Shown piece after piece: positions 56,617-61,336 of a DNA stretch of 64,000 bases. The DNA is from Lingula anatina (Eukaryota > Brachiopoda > Lingulata > Lingulida > Lingulidae). The translations under genes and the position numbers were made by a program. The stretch's first letter is position 1. Each line of letters opens with the position of its first letter. The notes beneath the pieces are model-generated. The model had not been told where the DNA came from, searched no databases, and was given only the letters and a program-made list of their open reading frames with translations. The DNA is taken from NCBI RefSeq assembly GCF_001039355.2, contig NW_019774014.1, positions 314,539 to 378,538 of the forward strand, read 5' to 3'.

Positions 56617-58354
56617 GCGTACATGTGCTTAAATGTATATGTGCAAACACCACAACAGGTGTGTGTGTGTGTGTGTGCGCGCGCATGCATGTTTGCACAT
56701 ATGCATACACGTGCTTAAATGTGTATGTGCAAACACCTCTGTACCCAATCTCTGAGAAAGAAAACCCTATCACTAATTCACAAGAGAATTCACATTCCCT
56801 TCAAAATGTCATAACCCCAGTCAACACTATCTATTTCTATTCCTCCATAATAAGGTACTGACCAGGAATGCTGCTTCCCATCTGTATCAGTACTAAAACT
56901 GGGGATGCCCTCCACTCACCCTGTCTGGACCTGCTGGACATTGCTCCACGAAAATATCTTAAGTTACTTAGACTCTACTGGCTAAGTTGTGTTTCATTCT
57001 TAAAGACTGTTTACCTGGTTTCAAATTAAAAAATTTAGCAGCTAATCTCAAGTTTTAGCCCCCCACTGATGAGCTTTTTTTCAATAACTAGTAAGTAAAT
57101 AAGTGCATAATAAACTAAATTTTATAAAGAACTTCTGCAAGAGATTCTGTCATAATCTCACAGCGTGTTAAAAATTTTCTTTAAAATTTTACTTAAAAAT
57201 ATGTAACAACACACTATTGGTAACACTTGTTAAAGTCACATTTCTAGACAAGCTGATATTTTCTCATTACTTTGTTCGTGAATCAAACTGTATCAAAATA
57301 CTTTATTTTTAAGTTGAAAACATAATTCATTGAGGTTTTCTGTGATTCCTTTATTAATAAATGTTCATTCTTGGTCAAAAAATGCCAGGAGCTGACATGT
57401 CCTGAAAGATTTTCTACCTCTTTAATTTTAAAAGAGTCCAGCAAGCGAGTGCAGACTACTATAGAAAACAAAACTAAAATTTACGATCCTTTGTTGACTA
57501 TTTTTTTCCAGTAGTAGGCTACAGCTTAGTAGGCCTTTTTAAGACAAGTAGCTGAATTGAAGAATCTAAATATGTTAGATTTTTTGTGAAAGGGGGGGGG
57601 GGGGGTCTGGTAGCTGTGTAGTACAGCCTGAGTACAGACTTGCCCACCACAGTTCCTATAATAAAAATCAATAGCACACAATGGGCAGCAATGGCTCTCT
57701 GCCACCATGTACAGGAGAACTGGTGTGTTTGTTGTTTTATGGCAAGAAACATTATTGGATCTTTTGGCTCAGTTAATGTAGCCGAAGTTGTTTGGACAGG
57801 CAGTTAGCCAGTAAGCCAATGTCAGACATTGACAATTTATTTAACAGAACAGGATTTATCATAATCATCATATATATATGATATATAAAATTGGTTGTAG
57901 ATAAATGCATGTAGCATAAGGGACCATTCCCAGACCCTATTGTACTAACTGGGAATCGATCTATCTCCGAGGGGATTCTTACCAAATTGCAATCAACTTA
58001 AGCAGCTTAGATGTCTGTCATGCTGAAGCTGCTCAGCGTAATTAGTTATCGTTTAGCAGCTTCAGTAGGCTTGCCAGACATGTTAGCTACTTAAGCTGAA
58101 AGCAATTTAGCAAGAAACCCTTTGGAGATGGATTGATCCTGTTAGATCGATTGAGGTATGGGAGCCCAGCCTAAGTCTAAACATCCCAAATTAGTGCCAA
58201 ATCCATCCCATCTCTATCCCACGCTCATCCCACCTCTATCCCACCCTCATTTACTCACCGGTAGCTGAAATATCTGCTCAGAGTCATCTAACATGAGAAC
58301 TTTGATGTTCATCATCTTCCCGCCCTTCTGAGGGCTGGCATTCCCAGTGCTCAT
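12695..58354 (-). CDS. FARP1/2: FARP1/FARP2 orthologue: FERM, RhoGEF and PH protein (whole gene span)
   Basis: Twenty-five exons on the minus strand join in phase to about 1969 residues plus a missing C-terminus. Domain order: FERM about 15-300, FERM-adjacent region 305-342, disordered linker 343-1489, DH 1494-1690, PH1 about 1715-1815, PH2 from 1883. Family knowledge: FARPs sit under the plasma membrane, bind receptors such as plexins through FERM, and act as Rho-family exchange factors or scaffolds for dendrite and synapse growth. Vertebrate FARPs are about 1050 residues; the excess here is all linker. Exons 1-5 occur twice through an assembly duplication. A plus-strand glycosyltransferase gene is nested in intron 1. 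Identity is very secure from DH, PH and FERM motifs; one pre-duplication orthologue is inferred. Confidence 0.93.
12847..14872 (-). other. FARP intron 24
   Basis: About 2 kb of AT-rich intron holding one palindromic MITE (13332-13646). Nothing else recognisable. Confidence 0.6.
13332..13646. mobile_element. Palindromic MITE in FARP intron 24
   Basis: Starts GCCGCATTCACATCGAGAAG and ends with its inverse, CTTCTCGATGTGAATGCGGC. Inverted similarity continues for about 130 bp per arm (for example CCTCTCACACGCCTCCC against GGGAGGCGTGTGAGAGG), leaving a short centre near 13480-13500. Possible CATA flanks lie on each side. No coding capacity. Confidence 0.85.
14873..14980 (-). CDS. FARP1/2: FARP exon 24: second PH domain, N-terminal half
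   Basis: Thirty-six codons starting [20 protein letters not shown] and continuing [13 protein letters not shown], the PH2 beta1-beta4 signature of FARP. Both ends are phase 0. The acceptor TTTTCAG and the first exon bases have been copied twice into the upstream intron (15042-15190). Confidence 0.95.
14981..15190 (-). repeat. Exon-24 acceptor-derived tandem repeat, unit about 76 bp
   Basis: The unit covering the true acceptor and exon start (GCCACTTAACTGGTTCTG on plus) recurs at 15042 (GCCACTTCACTGGTTCTG) and 15119 (CACTTCTGCTCACTGGTTCT), each followed by an intron-derived tail containing GTACAGTGTGATAGTTGTGA or a variant. Each copy keeps a TTTCCAG acceptor, so the intron contains three successive 3' splice sites. 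Confidence 0.85.
15240..15503 (-). repeat. Exon-23 donor-derived tandem repeat, unit 54 bp
   Basis: About four units sharing TTGCTGTGTCTCATTTTCAT and GGCTGTGTTATAACATTGTA. The shared part matches the end of exon 23 plus its GTGAGA donor. The unit near 15270 (CTCACTTTGATGGCTGTGTT) still keeps a plausible donor on the minus strand. Confidence 0.8.
15504..15649 (-). CDS. FARP1/2: FARP exon 23: inter-PH linker into PH2
   Basis: Encodes an acidic Ser/Pro stretch ([17 protein letters not shown]), then the conserved [20 protein letters not shown] found just before PH2 in vertebrate FARPs. Starts in phase 1, ends phase 0 at AAG|GTGAGA. Confidence 0.93.
15998..16113 (-). CDS. FARP1/2: FARP exon 22: end of PH1
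   Basis: Thirty-eight full codons beginning [18 protein letters not shown]: the C-terminal helix of PH1 with its invariant Trp, then a polar linker. Phase 2 in, phase 1 out (donor GTGAGT). Confidence 0.9.
16180..16560 (+). repeat. Minisatellite built on CCTAACACACTGCACACCTG
   Basis: Intronic array of units combining CACCTAACACACTG, CACACCTGACACAATGG and degenerate forms. The same motif in reverse (GTGTGTTAGGTGTGACA-like) is scattered elsewhere, for example near 25080, 26780, 28500-28760 and 49650. Confidence 0.8.
16590..16762 (-). CDS. FARP1/2: FARP exon 21: PH1 core
   Basis: Encodes [20 protein letters not shown], then [20 protein letters not shown] and [14 protein letters not shown], corresponding to beta3-beta7 of the first PH domain. 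Phase 0 in, phase 2 out. Confidence 0.95.
16882..16946 (-). repeat. Exon-20 donor-derived tandem repeat, unit 29 bp
   Basis: Two perfect extra copies (16882-16910, 16911-16939) of the segment holding the last coding bases of exon 20 and its donor (plus strand AACTTACCAAGAAGAACAT). Each offers an identical MFFL|GTAAGT-type donor. Use of either would add 29 or 58 nucleotides and shift the frame. Confidence 0.9.
16947..17015 (-). CDS. FARP1/2: FARP exon 20: start of PH1
   Basis: Twenty-three codons, [20 protein letters not shown] then FFL, the first strands of PH1. Both ends phase 0; acceptor TTTCTAG, donor GTAAGT. Confidence 0.93.
17287..17358 (-). CDS. FARP1/2: FARP exon 19: DH-PH junction
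   Basis: Twenty-four codons, [20 protein letters not shown] then QPAR, the end of the long DH helix and the DH-PH1 linker, very close to vertebrate FARP1. Phase 0 both sides. Confidence 0.95.
17412..17637 (-). mobile_element. hAT-like transposon end, truncated at a contig join
   Basis: The right boundary reads GAAGACTAGCATCCCTG, i.e. an inverted terminus CAGGGATGCTAGTCTTCCGG typical of hAT elements, with CCGGAATTCCGG palindromes inside. The right flank is TAACCAGC; the left flank before the N at 17411 ends TTAACCA, consistent with an 8-bp target duplication. The other end is missing at the N. Confidence 0.7.
17927..17992 (-). pseudogene. Degenerate tandem copy of FARP exon 18
   Basis: On the minus strand the copy reads an acceptor (GTATCAG), [17 protein letters not shown] and a GTGAGT donor, next to the true exon 18 ([19 protein letters not shown]). 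The acceptor has shifted relative to the reading phase: inclusion would create an early stop whether it replaces or follows exon 18. It is therefore most likely a decayed duplicate. Confidence 0.75.
17993..18051 (-). CDS. FARP1/2: FARP exon 18: DH helix segment
   Basis: Nineteen codons, [19 protein letters not shown], equivalent to the vertebrate EITEMVAQLHGTM region of the DH domain. Phase 1 in, phase 0 out. Confidence 0.88.
18452..18502 (-). CDS. FARP1/2: FARP exon 17: DH segment
   Basis: A 51-bp exon encoding [16 protein letters not shown], matching the vertebrate LCKHHPPSHADFRDC segment. Phase 1 both sides; acceptor TTTCCAG, donor GTAAGT. Confidence 0.9.
18683..18869 (-). CDS. FARP1/2: FARP exon 16: DH core
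   Basis: Sixty-two codons including [20 protein letters not shown] and [17 protein letters not shown], the conserved RhoGEF region 3 with the K-P-x-QR-x-x-x-Y hallmark. Phase 0 in, phase 1 out. Confidence 0.96.
19151..19232 (-). CDS. FARP1/2: FARP exon 15: DH segment
   Basis: Encodes [20 protein letters not shown] then NNLKVLQ. Starts with the G completing a Trp codon split by the intron (phase 2) and ends phase 0. Confidence 0.93.
19601..19882 (-). repeat. Exon-14 donor-derived tandem repeat, unit 90-96 bp
   Basis: Three extra units (starting 19601, 19692, 19782) each carry the last 36 or so coding bases of exon 14 and its GTAAG donor (plus strand CTTACCACATGGCCAGCCTC), plus about 50 bases of intron containing TGTCATGACATGATGTCAGT or a variant. 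Exon-derived parts are almost unchanged, so the duplications are young or conserved. Confidence 0.92.
19883..20016 (-). CDS. FARP1/2: FARP exon 14: DH segment
   Basis: Begins [20 protein letters not shown] and ends [14 protein letters not shown] with the Trp codon split 2+1. Very close to vertebrate FARP DH. Its 3' edge is the seed of the tandem repeat in the next intron. Confidence 0.96.
20299..20388 (-). CDS. FARP1/2: FARP exon 13: start of DH domain
   Basis: Thirty codons, [20 protein letters not shown] then [12 protein letters not shown] conserved region 1 with the E-R-T-Y motif. Phase 0 both sides; joins directly to RRK of exon 12. Confidence 0.96.
20441..20712. other. Assembly gap (272 N)
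   Basis: Run of undetermined bases in FARP intron 12. No exon is missing here: exons 12 and 13 join in phase. Confidence 0.98.
20713..20949 (+). repeat. Direct repeat, period 162 bp, next to the gap
   Basis: A 75-bp segment beginning TATTATGAATATTCATCAGT and ending CTTATCGTGTTATCGG occurs twice. A GC-rich (CGGCGA)n stretch and a palindrome TGTACAGACACA/TGTGTCTGTACA (about 21009-21034) follow. Looks like a repeat that broke assembly. Confidence 0.75.
21504..22014 (-). CDS. FARP1/2: FARP exon 12: linker end
   Basis: 170 codons of disordered linker: [20 protein letters not shown], acidic [19 protein letters not shown], Thr-rich [13 protein letters not shown], then [17 protein letters not shown] and finally [10 protein letters not shown]. 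The last residues match the vertebrate FARP sequence just before DH, tying the linker exons to this gene. Phase 2 in, phase 0 out (AAG|GTTTGT). Confidence 0.88.
22021..22079 (+). repeat. Pentanucleotide microsatellite (TATTA)n
   Basis: About twelve perfect units immediately upstream (minus strand) of exon 12, touching its acceptor region. Confidence 0.95.
22316..22616 (-). CDS. FARP1/2: FARP exon 11: linker
   Basis: Ninety-nine full codons of Pro/Ser/Glu-rich linker ([55 protein letters not shown]). Acceptor CACCTCCAG, donor GTAATT. Phase 1 in and phase 2 out match exons 10 and 12 exactly. Confidence 0.85.
25241..25433. mobile_element. MITE, family A copy 2
   Basis: Starts GGGCCCATTCAGAACCAGTT; the right end inverted reads GGCTTCTTCATAACCAGTTG. 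Shares ACTAACTAGTCTGTGGATCA and AAATATGGCG with the other family-A copies. Confidence 0.7.
29575..29995 (+). repeat. Minisatellite, unit 23-35 bp (TGTTGGGTGAGATATC)
   Basis: About 17 units built from GTGTTGGGTGAGATATCTGC or GTTGGGTGAGATATCCACAT, with GAAGAAATCTGCAGT variants forming a higher-order pattern. Open on several frames only because the unit lacks stops. Confidence 0.9.
30555..30850 (+). repeat. Minisatellite, unit 33 bp
   Basis: Nine or so tandem units with CCAATCACTATACTGCCCAT and ATCTCTGTATATA. Non-coding despite a long open frame. Confidence 0.92.
32374..35003 (-). CDS. FARP1/2: FARP exon 10: giant disordered linker exon
   Basis: 876 full codons in one exon, joined in phase to FERM exon 9 ([15 protein letters not shown]) and linker exon 11. 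Composition is Ser/Glu/Pro/Thr-rich. Features include poly-Ser near residues 770, 959 and 1003, a poly-Glu tract near 1033, two proline stretches ([11 protein letters not shown] and [11 protein letters not shown]) about 893-920, and a repeated short motif ([11 protein letters not shown] about 719, [11 protein letters not shown] about 786). The C-terminal part is better ordered in composition ([20 protein letters not shown]). The donor is GCA|GTAAGA; reading past it gives a stop after about seven codons. Vertebrate FARP linkers are only about 200 residues, so this expansion is unusual. Confidence 0.88.
35004..36858 (-). other. FARP intron 9
   Basis: Holds a degenerate array at about 35520-35760 (units near AATAGGGAAGTTATTCTAGC) and otherwise AT-rich DNA. 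No gene seen. Confidence 0.55.
35520..35760 (+). repeat. Degenerate tandem repeat, unit 25-30 bp
   Basis: About eight diverged units around CCAAATAGGGAAGTTATTCT with substitutions such as AAAAAGGGAA. Confidence 0.75.
36859..36933 (-). CDS. FARP1/2: FARP exon 9: FERM-adjacent region
   Basis: Encodes [20 protein letters not shown] then EPFE, the conserved FERM-adjacent (FA) segment after the SRGSSFR motif. Phase 2 both sides. Confidence 0.93.
37423..37583 (-). CDS. FARP1/2: FARP exon 8: FERM F3 lobe end and FA motif
   Basis: Fifty-three codons: [20 protein letters not shown], then [13 protein letters not shown] (final F3 helix) and RVISRGSSF, the FA phosphoregulatory motif found in FERM-FA proteins. 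Phase 0 in, phase 2 out. Confidence 0.95.
37785..37873. repeat. 30-bp inverted repeat beside the exon 7 donor
   Basis: Arms 37785-37814 and 37844-37873 pair at 29 of 30 positions (AAGAATGATGTAATTTTTCT onward) with a 29-base loop. It lies about 20 bases into the intron from the exon 7 donor on the minus strand, so it would form a stable hairpin in the pre-mRNA. Confidence 0.85.
37893..38048 (-). CDS. FARP1/2: FARP exon 7: FERM F3 lobe
   Basis: Fifty-two codons: [20 protein letters not shown], then [20 protein letters not shown] and IKLHPEGY, the F3/PTB-like fold with the W-x-K-I-x-K-L-S-F-K-R signature. Phase 0 both sides. Confidence 0.96.
38228..38315 (-). CDS. FARP1/2: FARP exon 6: FERM F2-F3 junction
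   Basis: [20 protein letters not shown] then YGLRMHPAK: the G-x-x-P-A-x-A-x-x-x-x-L motif ending F2 and starting F3. Phase 2 in, phase 0 out. Present once only; it lies to the left of the duplicated block. Confidence 0.95.
38840..39480 (+). repeat. Minisatellite, unit about 58 bp, in FARP intron 5
   Basis: About eleven units containing AATAACAGGGGAGCAATGTT, ATATCAGCGGGACA and CACCATATCAATGTAAGT. The right part (from about 39207) is repeated after the contig join at 41317 with fewer units, so repeat number is allelic. Confidence 0.9.
39562..39685 (-). CDS. FARP1/2: FARP exon 5 (allele copy 1): FERM F2 lobe
   Basis: Forty full codons: [39 protein letters not shown]. Phase 1 in, phase 2 out. 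Its phase-2 end cannot join a phase-0 exon 2, so the duplicated exon block cannot be spliced through in frame. Confidence 0.93.
39686..40135 (-). repeat. Exon-5 acceptor-derived repeats, copy 1 (three extra units)
   Basis: The segment GTCCTCCTCCAGGAAGTCAC plus CTATCTCAGCTGAAACACA (exon 5 start and acceptor) recurs at about 39795, 39941 and 40030 in diverged form (CTATCGCGGCTAAAACACAG), separated by GA/GT-rich tracts. The other allele (41743-41860) has one extra unit. Confidence 0.82.
40141..40238 (-). CDS. FARP1/2: FARP exon 4 (allele copy 1): FERM F2 lobe
   Basis: Thirty-two codons, [20 protein letters not shown] then [12 protein letters not shown], the highly conserved start of FERM F2. 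Phase 2 in, phase 1 out. Identical to copy 2. Confidence 0.95.
40438..40559 (-). CDS. FARP1/2: FARP exon 3 (allele copy 1): FERM F1 lobe end
   Basis: [20 protein letters not shown] then [20 protein letters not shown]: the WLD motif and V-K-F-Y-x-P-D of FERM domains. Phase 0 in, phase 2 out. Identical to copy 2. Confidence 0.95.
40691..40795 (-). CDS. FARP1/2: FARP exon 2 (allele copy 1): FERM F1 lobe
   Basis: Thirty-five codons: [35 protein letters not shown], the ubiquitin-like F1 lobe. Phase 0 both sides. Two synonymous differences from copy 2. Confidence 0.94.
41619..41742 (-). CDS. FARP1/2: FARP exon 5 (allele copy 2)
   Basis: Same protein as 39562-39685; two third-position changes, both synonymous (Thr ACT/ACC and Glu GAG/GAA). 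Confidence 0.9.
41743..41860 (-). repeat. Exon-5 acceptor-derived repeat, copy 2 (one extra unit)
   Basis: One extra unit (GTCCTCCTCCAGGAAGTCAC then CTATTGCAGCTAGAACACAG) upstream of the acceptor on the minus strand, against three in the other allele. Confidence 0.8.
41962..42059 (-). CDS. FARP1/2: FARP exon 4 (allele copy 2)
   Basis: Nucleotide-identical to 40141-40238 over the coding part. Confidence 0.9.
42259..42380 (-). CDS. FARP1/2: FARP exon 3 (allele copy 2)
   Basis: Nucleotide-identical to 40438-40559 over the coding part, while the flanking introns carry SNPs. Confidence 0.9.
42511..42615 (-). CDS. FARP1/2: FARP exon 2 (allele copy 2)
   Basis: Encodes the same 35 residues as 40691-40795 with two synonymous changes (Phe TTC/TTT, Ile ATT/ATA). 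Confidence 0.9.
43085..43323 (-). mobile_element. tRNA-derived SINE, copy 1
   Basis: On the minus strand it begins with a tRNA-like head: an A-box-like CAGCCTAGTCTTGTGG and a perfect B box GGTTCGATTCC (43234-43244). A non-tRNA body shared with copy 2 follows (GGCACTTTTTACACTGGAGA). A further partial tail copy extends to about 43020. No acceptor-stem pairing, so not a functional tRNA. Confidence 0.75.
43690..43939 (-). mobile_element. tRNA-derived SINE, copy 2
   Basis: Same architecture as copy 1 about 600 bp away: A-box-like TAGCCTAGTCTCGTGG, B box GGTTCAAATCC (43854-43864), then the shared body down to GTTTTCAATATACTTTTGTT. Same orientation. Confidence 0.75.
46946..47025 (+). CDS. GT47/exostosin-like glycosyltransferase, exon 1 (signal peptide)
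   Basis: Twenty-six codons plus two bases: [20 protein letters not shown] then DNQDTH, a typical hydrophobic N-terminal signal. An acceptor (TTATTTCCAG ending 46873) precedes it, implying an upstream 5' UTR exon. The donor CACAG|GTGAGA leaves phase 2, which matches the exon at 47977. This start is preferred over the in-frame Met at 47921, which lies in the intron. Confidence 0.75.
47026..47976 (+). other. Intron of the GT47-like gene
   Basis: Short intron with poly-C (47600 region) and poly-A (47840-47868) runs. Ends with acceptor TCTATTCCAG. Confidence 0.65.
47977..49303 (+). CDS. GT47/exostosin-like glycosyltransferase, main exon
   Basis: One exon encodes about 441 residues (468 with the signal peptide). 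[13 protein letters not shown] opens the exostosin fold. [20 protein letters not shown] then SGCIPVIF (around residue 312) is the conserved nucleotide-sugar-binding segment of GT47. It most resembles the plant MUR3-like motif FCLQPxGDSxTRRS rather than animal EXT1/EXT2. At least five N-x-S/T sequons (NVT, NIT, NHT, NTT, NST) indicate a lumenal or secreted protein. There is no EXT-type second (GT64) domain. Substrate unknown. The gene is nested antisense within FARP intron 1. The C-terminal 35 residues (Asn/Thr-rich) look disordered. Confidence 0.88.
49304..50496 (+). repeat. GT47 gene 3' UTR/flank, allelic copy 1
   Basis: Matches 55069-56246 at about 97-98% identity with small indels. Contains poly-A signals at about 49409 and 49526. 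The match ends abruptly at TTCAAT (50496), where the two copies diverge completely. Confidence 0.85.
49409..49414 (+). terminator. Candidate polyadenylation signal of the GT47-like gene
   Basis: First AATAAA after the stop codon, about 105 bases downstream. Further AATAAA motifs follow at about 49526 and 49565. Confidence 0.4.
50497..51995 (+). other. Allele-specific DNA with possible spliced transcript
   Basis: Sequence absent from the other allele at the equivalent point. On plus it shows donor GAAAG|GTATGTG (50702), an exon-like segment 50932-51188 open for about 77 codons (includes [20 protein letters not shown]) with acceptor TTTATAAG and donor GAT|GTAAGTG, and acceptor ATTTCAG at 51353. 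I recognise no family. It may be a lncRNA, a fragmentary gene or part of an insertion. Confidence 0.3.
51545..51995. repeat. Unmerged overlap, copy 1
   Basis: CAGTAGGACCCGGACCTGAT through ATCCTATGATG; repeated directly after the N at 51996 with few differences. Confidence 0.88.
51997..52444. repeat. Unmerged overlap, copy 2
   Basis: Second copy of 51545-51995, starting at the N. The encoded 78-residue open frame (MCISCT..) is present in both but has no other support as a gene. Confidence 0.88.
52450..53095 (+). repeat. Tandem duplication, period about 320 bp
   Basis: Two diverged copies: TTCTGCTTTTTAAAGAATTT and GTTACAAAAAGTTTTCCATA near 52510-52680 against TGCTGCTTTTTAATGAATTT and GTTACAAAAAGCTTTCCAAA near 52825-53000; both share CCATTGGCTGAGAAATTGCA. 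Non-coding. Confidence 0.8.
53096..55067. other. Non-coding, low-complexity DNA
   Basis: Holds AAAC/AAAT-rich tracts (54.0-54.3 kb), a (GA)n tract at about 54585-54625 and (GT)n at 54832-54872. Ends at the N at 55068. No gene supported. Confidence 0.5.
55069..56246 (+). repeat. GT47 gene 3' flank, allelic copy 2
   Basis: Second copy of 49317-50496, beginning at the N at 55068 and continuing after TTCAAT into DNA leading to FARP exon 1. It is likely the haplotype without the 50.5-55.1 kb insertion. Confidence 0.85.
56558..56614 (+). repeat. (GT)n microsatellite
   Basis: About 28 GT repeats. The next contig's overlap (58865) begins immediately after the equivalent point, so this tract probably broke the assembly. 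Confidence 0.95.
57920..58171. mobile_element. MITE, family B (allele 1)
   Basis: Palindromic: GATTCTTACCAAATTGCAAT is mirrored by AGCAATTTAGCAAGAAACCC, and AGCAGCTTAGATGTCTGTCA by CCAGACATGTTAGCTACTT. Starts GGGACCATTCCCAGACCCTA. Lies just upstream of the splice donor of FARP exon 1 (minus strand, within intron 1). Confidence 0.75.
58259..58354 (-). CDS. FARP1/2: FARP exon 1 (allele 1): start codon and FERM F1 start
   Basis: Thirty-two codons: [20 protein letters not shown] then [12 protein letters not shown], matching the vertebrate KIQMLDDTQEAFEVP start of FERM. An in-frame TAA 12 bases upstream fixes the start. The stop belongs to a 12-codon upstream ORF (MSVLWQDKPHPK) in the same exon, whose acceptor TTTTTTTAG ends at 58410. 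Phase 0 donor GTGAGT. Confidence 0.92.
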
Positions 58355-60169
58355 TGTGGAGGCTTACTTAGGATGCGGTTTGTCTTGCCATAACACTGAC
58401 ATCTTGTGGCTAAAAAAATAGAAAAATATCATTACAATTAATGACAAATACTGATGGTCCGTTGATGTGATTAATTTCTAGGCTCACATTTAATCACTTC
58501 TCATTGTTGAGTCAATTCTTTATTCTGTATCAAAATGGGACCAAAAGGATATTCATACTGGATCCATACACAGTCAAACACATGTGGTCTGCCAAATTGA
58601 CAATTTCTAATCAAACCATGGAACTAAACAAGTAGAAAGCAGAAAGAACTAGAACCAAAAGATCAGTTACTGTAGCAGCCAAATCACTTTCAAGCTACTG
58701 GTATTGGAATGCCAGTAAAATACTATATAAAAGAATTGGGGGGAAAGATACTTTAAGTTCTTGGACAATGCCAATAAGTATAGACACTTGTGGTTTTTAG
58801 AAAAGATTGGCCAGAATTCTGGAAAATATGGTAGCAACTGCTTTGTCAATTAGAACGGCATTGNAAGCGTACATGTGCTTAAATGTATATGTGCAAACAC
58901 CACAACAGTTGTGTGTGTGTCTATGTATGTGTGTGTTTGCACGTATGTGTACATGTGCTTAAATGTGTACGTGCAAACACCACTGTACCCAATCTCTGAT
59001 TAAAAAAAAACCCTATCTCTAATTCACAAGAGAATTCACATTCCCTGCAAAATGTCATAACCCCAGTCAACACTATCTATTTCTATTCCTCCATATTAAG
59101 ATACTGACCAGGAATGCTGCTTCCCATCTGTATCAGTACTAAAACTGTGGATGCCCTCCACTCACCCTGTCTGGATCTGCTGGACATTGCTCCACAAAAA
59201 TATCTTAAGTTACTTAGACTCTACTGGCCAAGTTGTGTTTCATTCTTAAAGACTGTTTACCTGGTTTTAAATTAAAAAATTTAGCAGCTAATCTCAAGTT
59301 TTAGCCCCCCACTGATGAGCTTTTTTTTAAATAACTAGTAAGTAAATAAGTGCATAATAAACAAAATTTTATAAAGAACTTCTGCAAGAGATTCTGTCAT
59401 AATCTCACAGCGTGTTAAAAAATTTCTTTAAAATTTTACTTAAAAATATGTAACAACACAATATTGGTAACACTTGTTAAAGTCACATTTCTAGACAAGC
59501 GGATATTTTCTCATTACTTTGTTCGTGAATCAAACTGTATCAAAATACTTTATTTTTAAGTTGAAAACATAATTCATTGAGGTTTTCTGTGATTCCTTTA
59601 TTAATAAATGTTCATTCTTGGTCAAAAAATGCCAGGAGCTGATATGTCCTGCAAGATTTTCTACCTCTTAATTTTGAAGAGCCAAGCAAGAGAGTGAGTG
59701 CAGACTACTATAGAAAACAAAACTAAATTTTACGATCCTTTAGTGACTATTTTTTTCCATTAGTAGGCTACAGCCTAGTGGGCCTTGTTAAGACAAGTAG
59801 CTGAAATAAGAATCTAAAGATGTCAGATTTTTAGTCAAATATGGGGGAGGGGGGGGGGTCTGGTAGCTGTGTAGTACAGCCTGAGTACAGACTTGCCCAC
59901 CACAGTTCCTATAATAAAAATCAATAGCACACAATGGGCAGCAATGGCTCTCTGCCACCATCTACAGGAGAAACTGCTGTGTTTGTTGTTTTATGGCAAG
60001 AAACATTATTGGATCTTTTGGCTCAGTTAATGTAGCAGAAGTTGTTTGGACAGGCAGTCAGCCAGTAAGCCAATGTCAGACATTGACAATTTATTTAACA
60101 GAACAGGATTTATCATAATCATCATATATATGATATATAAAATTGGTTGTAGATAAATGCATGTAGCAT

Positions 60170-60421
60170 AAGGGACCATTCCCAGACCCTATTGTACTAA
60201 CTGGGAATCTATCTATCTCCGAGGGGATTCTTGCTAAATTGCAATCAACTTAAGCAGCTTAGATGTCTGTCATGCTTACTGAAGCTGCTTGGCTTAATTA
60301 GTTATCGTTTAGCAGCTTCAGTAGACATGCCAGACATGTAAGCCACTTAAGCTGAAAGCAATTTAGCAAGAAACCCTTTGGAGATGGATTGATCCTGTTA
60401 GATCGATTGAGGTATGGGAGC
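60170..60421. mobile_element. MITE, family B (allele 2)
   Basis: Allelic counterpart of 57920-58171 with a few SNPs and one small indel (CATGCTTACTGAAGC against CATGCTGAAGC). Confidence 0.75.
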
Positions 60422-60514
60422 CCAGCCTAAGTCTAAACATCCCAAATTAGTGCCAAATCCATCCCATCTCTATCCCACGCTCATCCCACCTCTATCCCAC
60501 CTTCATTTACTCAC

Positions 60515-60610
60515 CGGTAGCTGAAATATCTGCTCAGAGTCATCTAACATGAGAACTTTGATGTTCATCATCTTCCCGCCCTTCTGCGGGCTGGCATTCC
60601 CAGTGCTCAT
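60515..60610 (-). CDS. FARP1/2: FARP exon 1 (allele 2)
   Basis: Same 32 residues as 58259-58354; one synonymous difference (Pro CCT/CCG). The upstream ORF and in-frame stop are retained. Confidence 0.9.
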
Positions 60611-61336
60611 TGTGGAGGCTTACTTAGGATGCGGTTTGTCTTGCCATAACACTGACATCTTGTGGCTAAAAAAACAGAAAAATATCATTACAATTAATGA
60701 CAAATACTGATGGTCCGTTGATGTGATTGATTTCTAGGCTCACATTTAATCACTCCTCATTGTTGAGTCTATTCTTTATTCTGTATCAAAATGGGGCCAA
60801 AATGTAATTCATACTGGATCCATACACAGTCAAATGCATGTTGTCTGCCAAACTGGACACTTCTAACCATGGAACTAGAAAAGTAGAAAGAGGAAAGAAC
60901 TAGAACCTAAAGATCAGTTACTGTAGCAGCCAAATCACTTTCAAGCTACTGGTATTGGAATGCCAGTAAAATACTATGTAAAGAAATTGGGGGGAAAAGA
61001 AACTTTAAGTTCTTGGACAATGCCAATAATTATAGACACTTGTGGTTTTTTAGAAAAGATTGGCCAGAATTCTGGAAAACATGGTAGCAACTGCCTTGTC
61101 AATTAGAACGGCAATGGCTGCTGAGCTGAAAAACTCATGTAAACCAGGCGAGTTTGAAACTTTACAGCACGGTACCTCATACCACTAGTCAGTGCAAACT
61201 GTTTGGTTTCTTTCAGTGGAAAAAAAATTTAGCCAGTTAGATGTTTCAAATGTACTCCTTCCCACAAAACCTGTAAAGAAAACAGGCCATGCTCCCACTG
61301 CAACAGCCAATTCCACTATTCCCTGATTTGTTGACA

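Larger units (their letters stand above)
56615..58863. repeat. Unmerged allelic overlap with FARP exon 1, copy 1
   Basis: Matches 58865-61116 throughout and ends at the N at 58864. Contains FARP exon 1 and a family-B MITE. Confidence 0.9.
58865..61116. repeat. Unmerged allelic overlap with FARP exon 1, copy 2
   Basis: Second copy of 56615-58863; SNPs, small indels and a different GT/CA-like tract near its start. Unique DNA resumes after about 61116. Confidence 0.9.
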
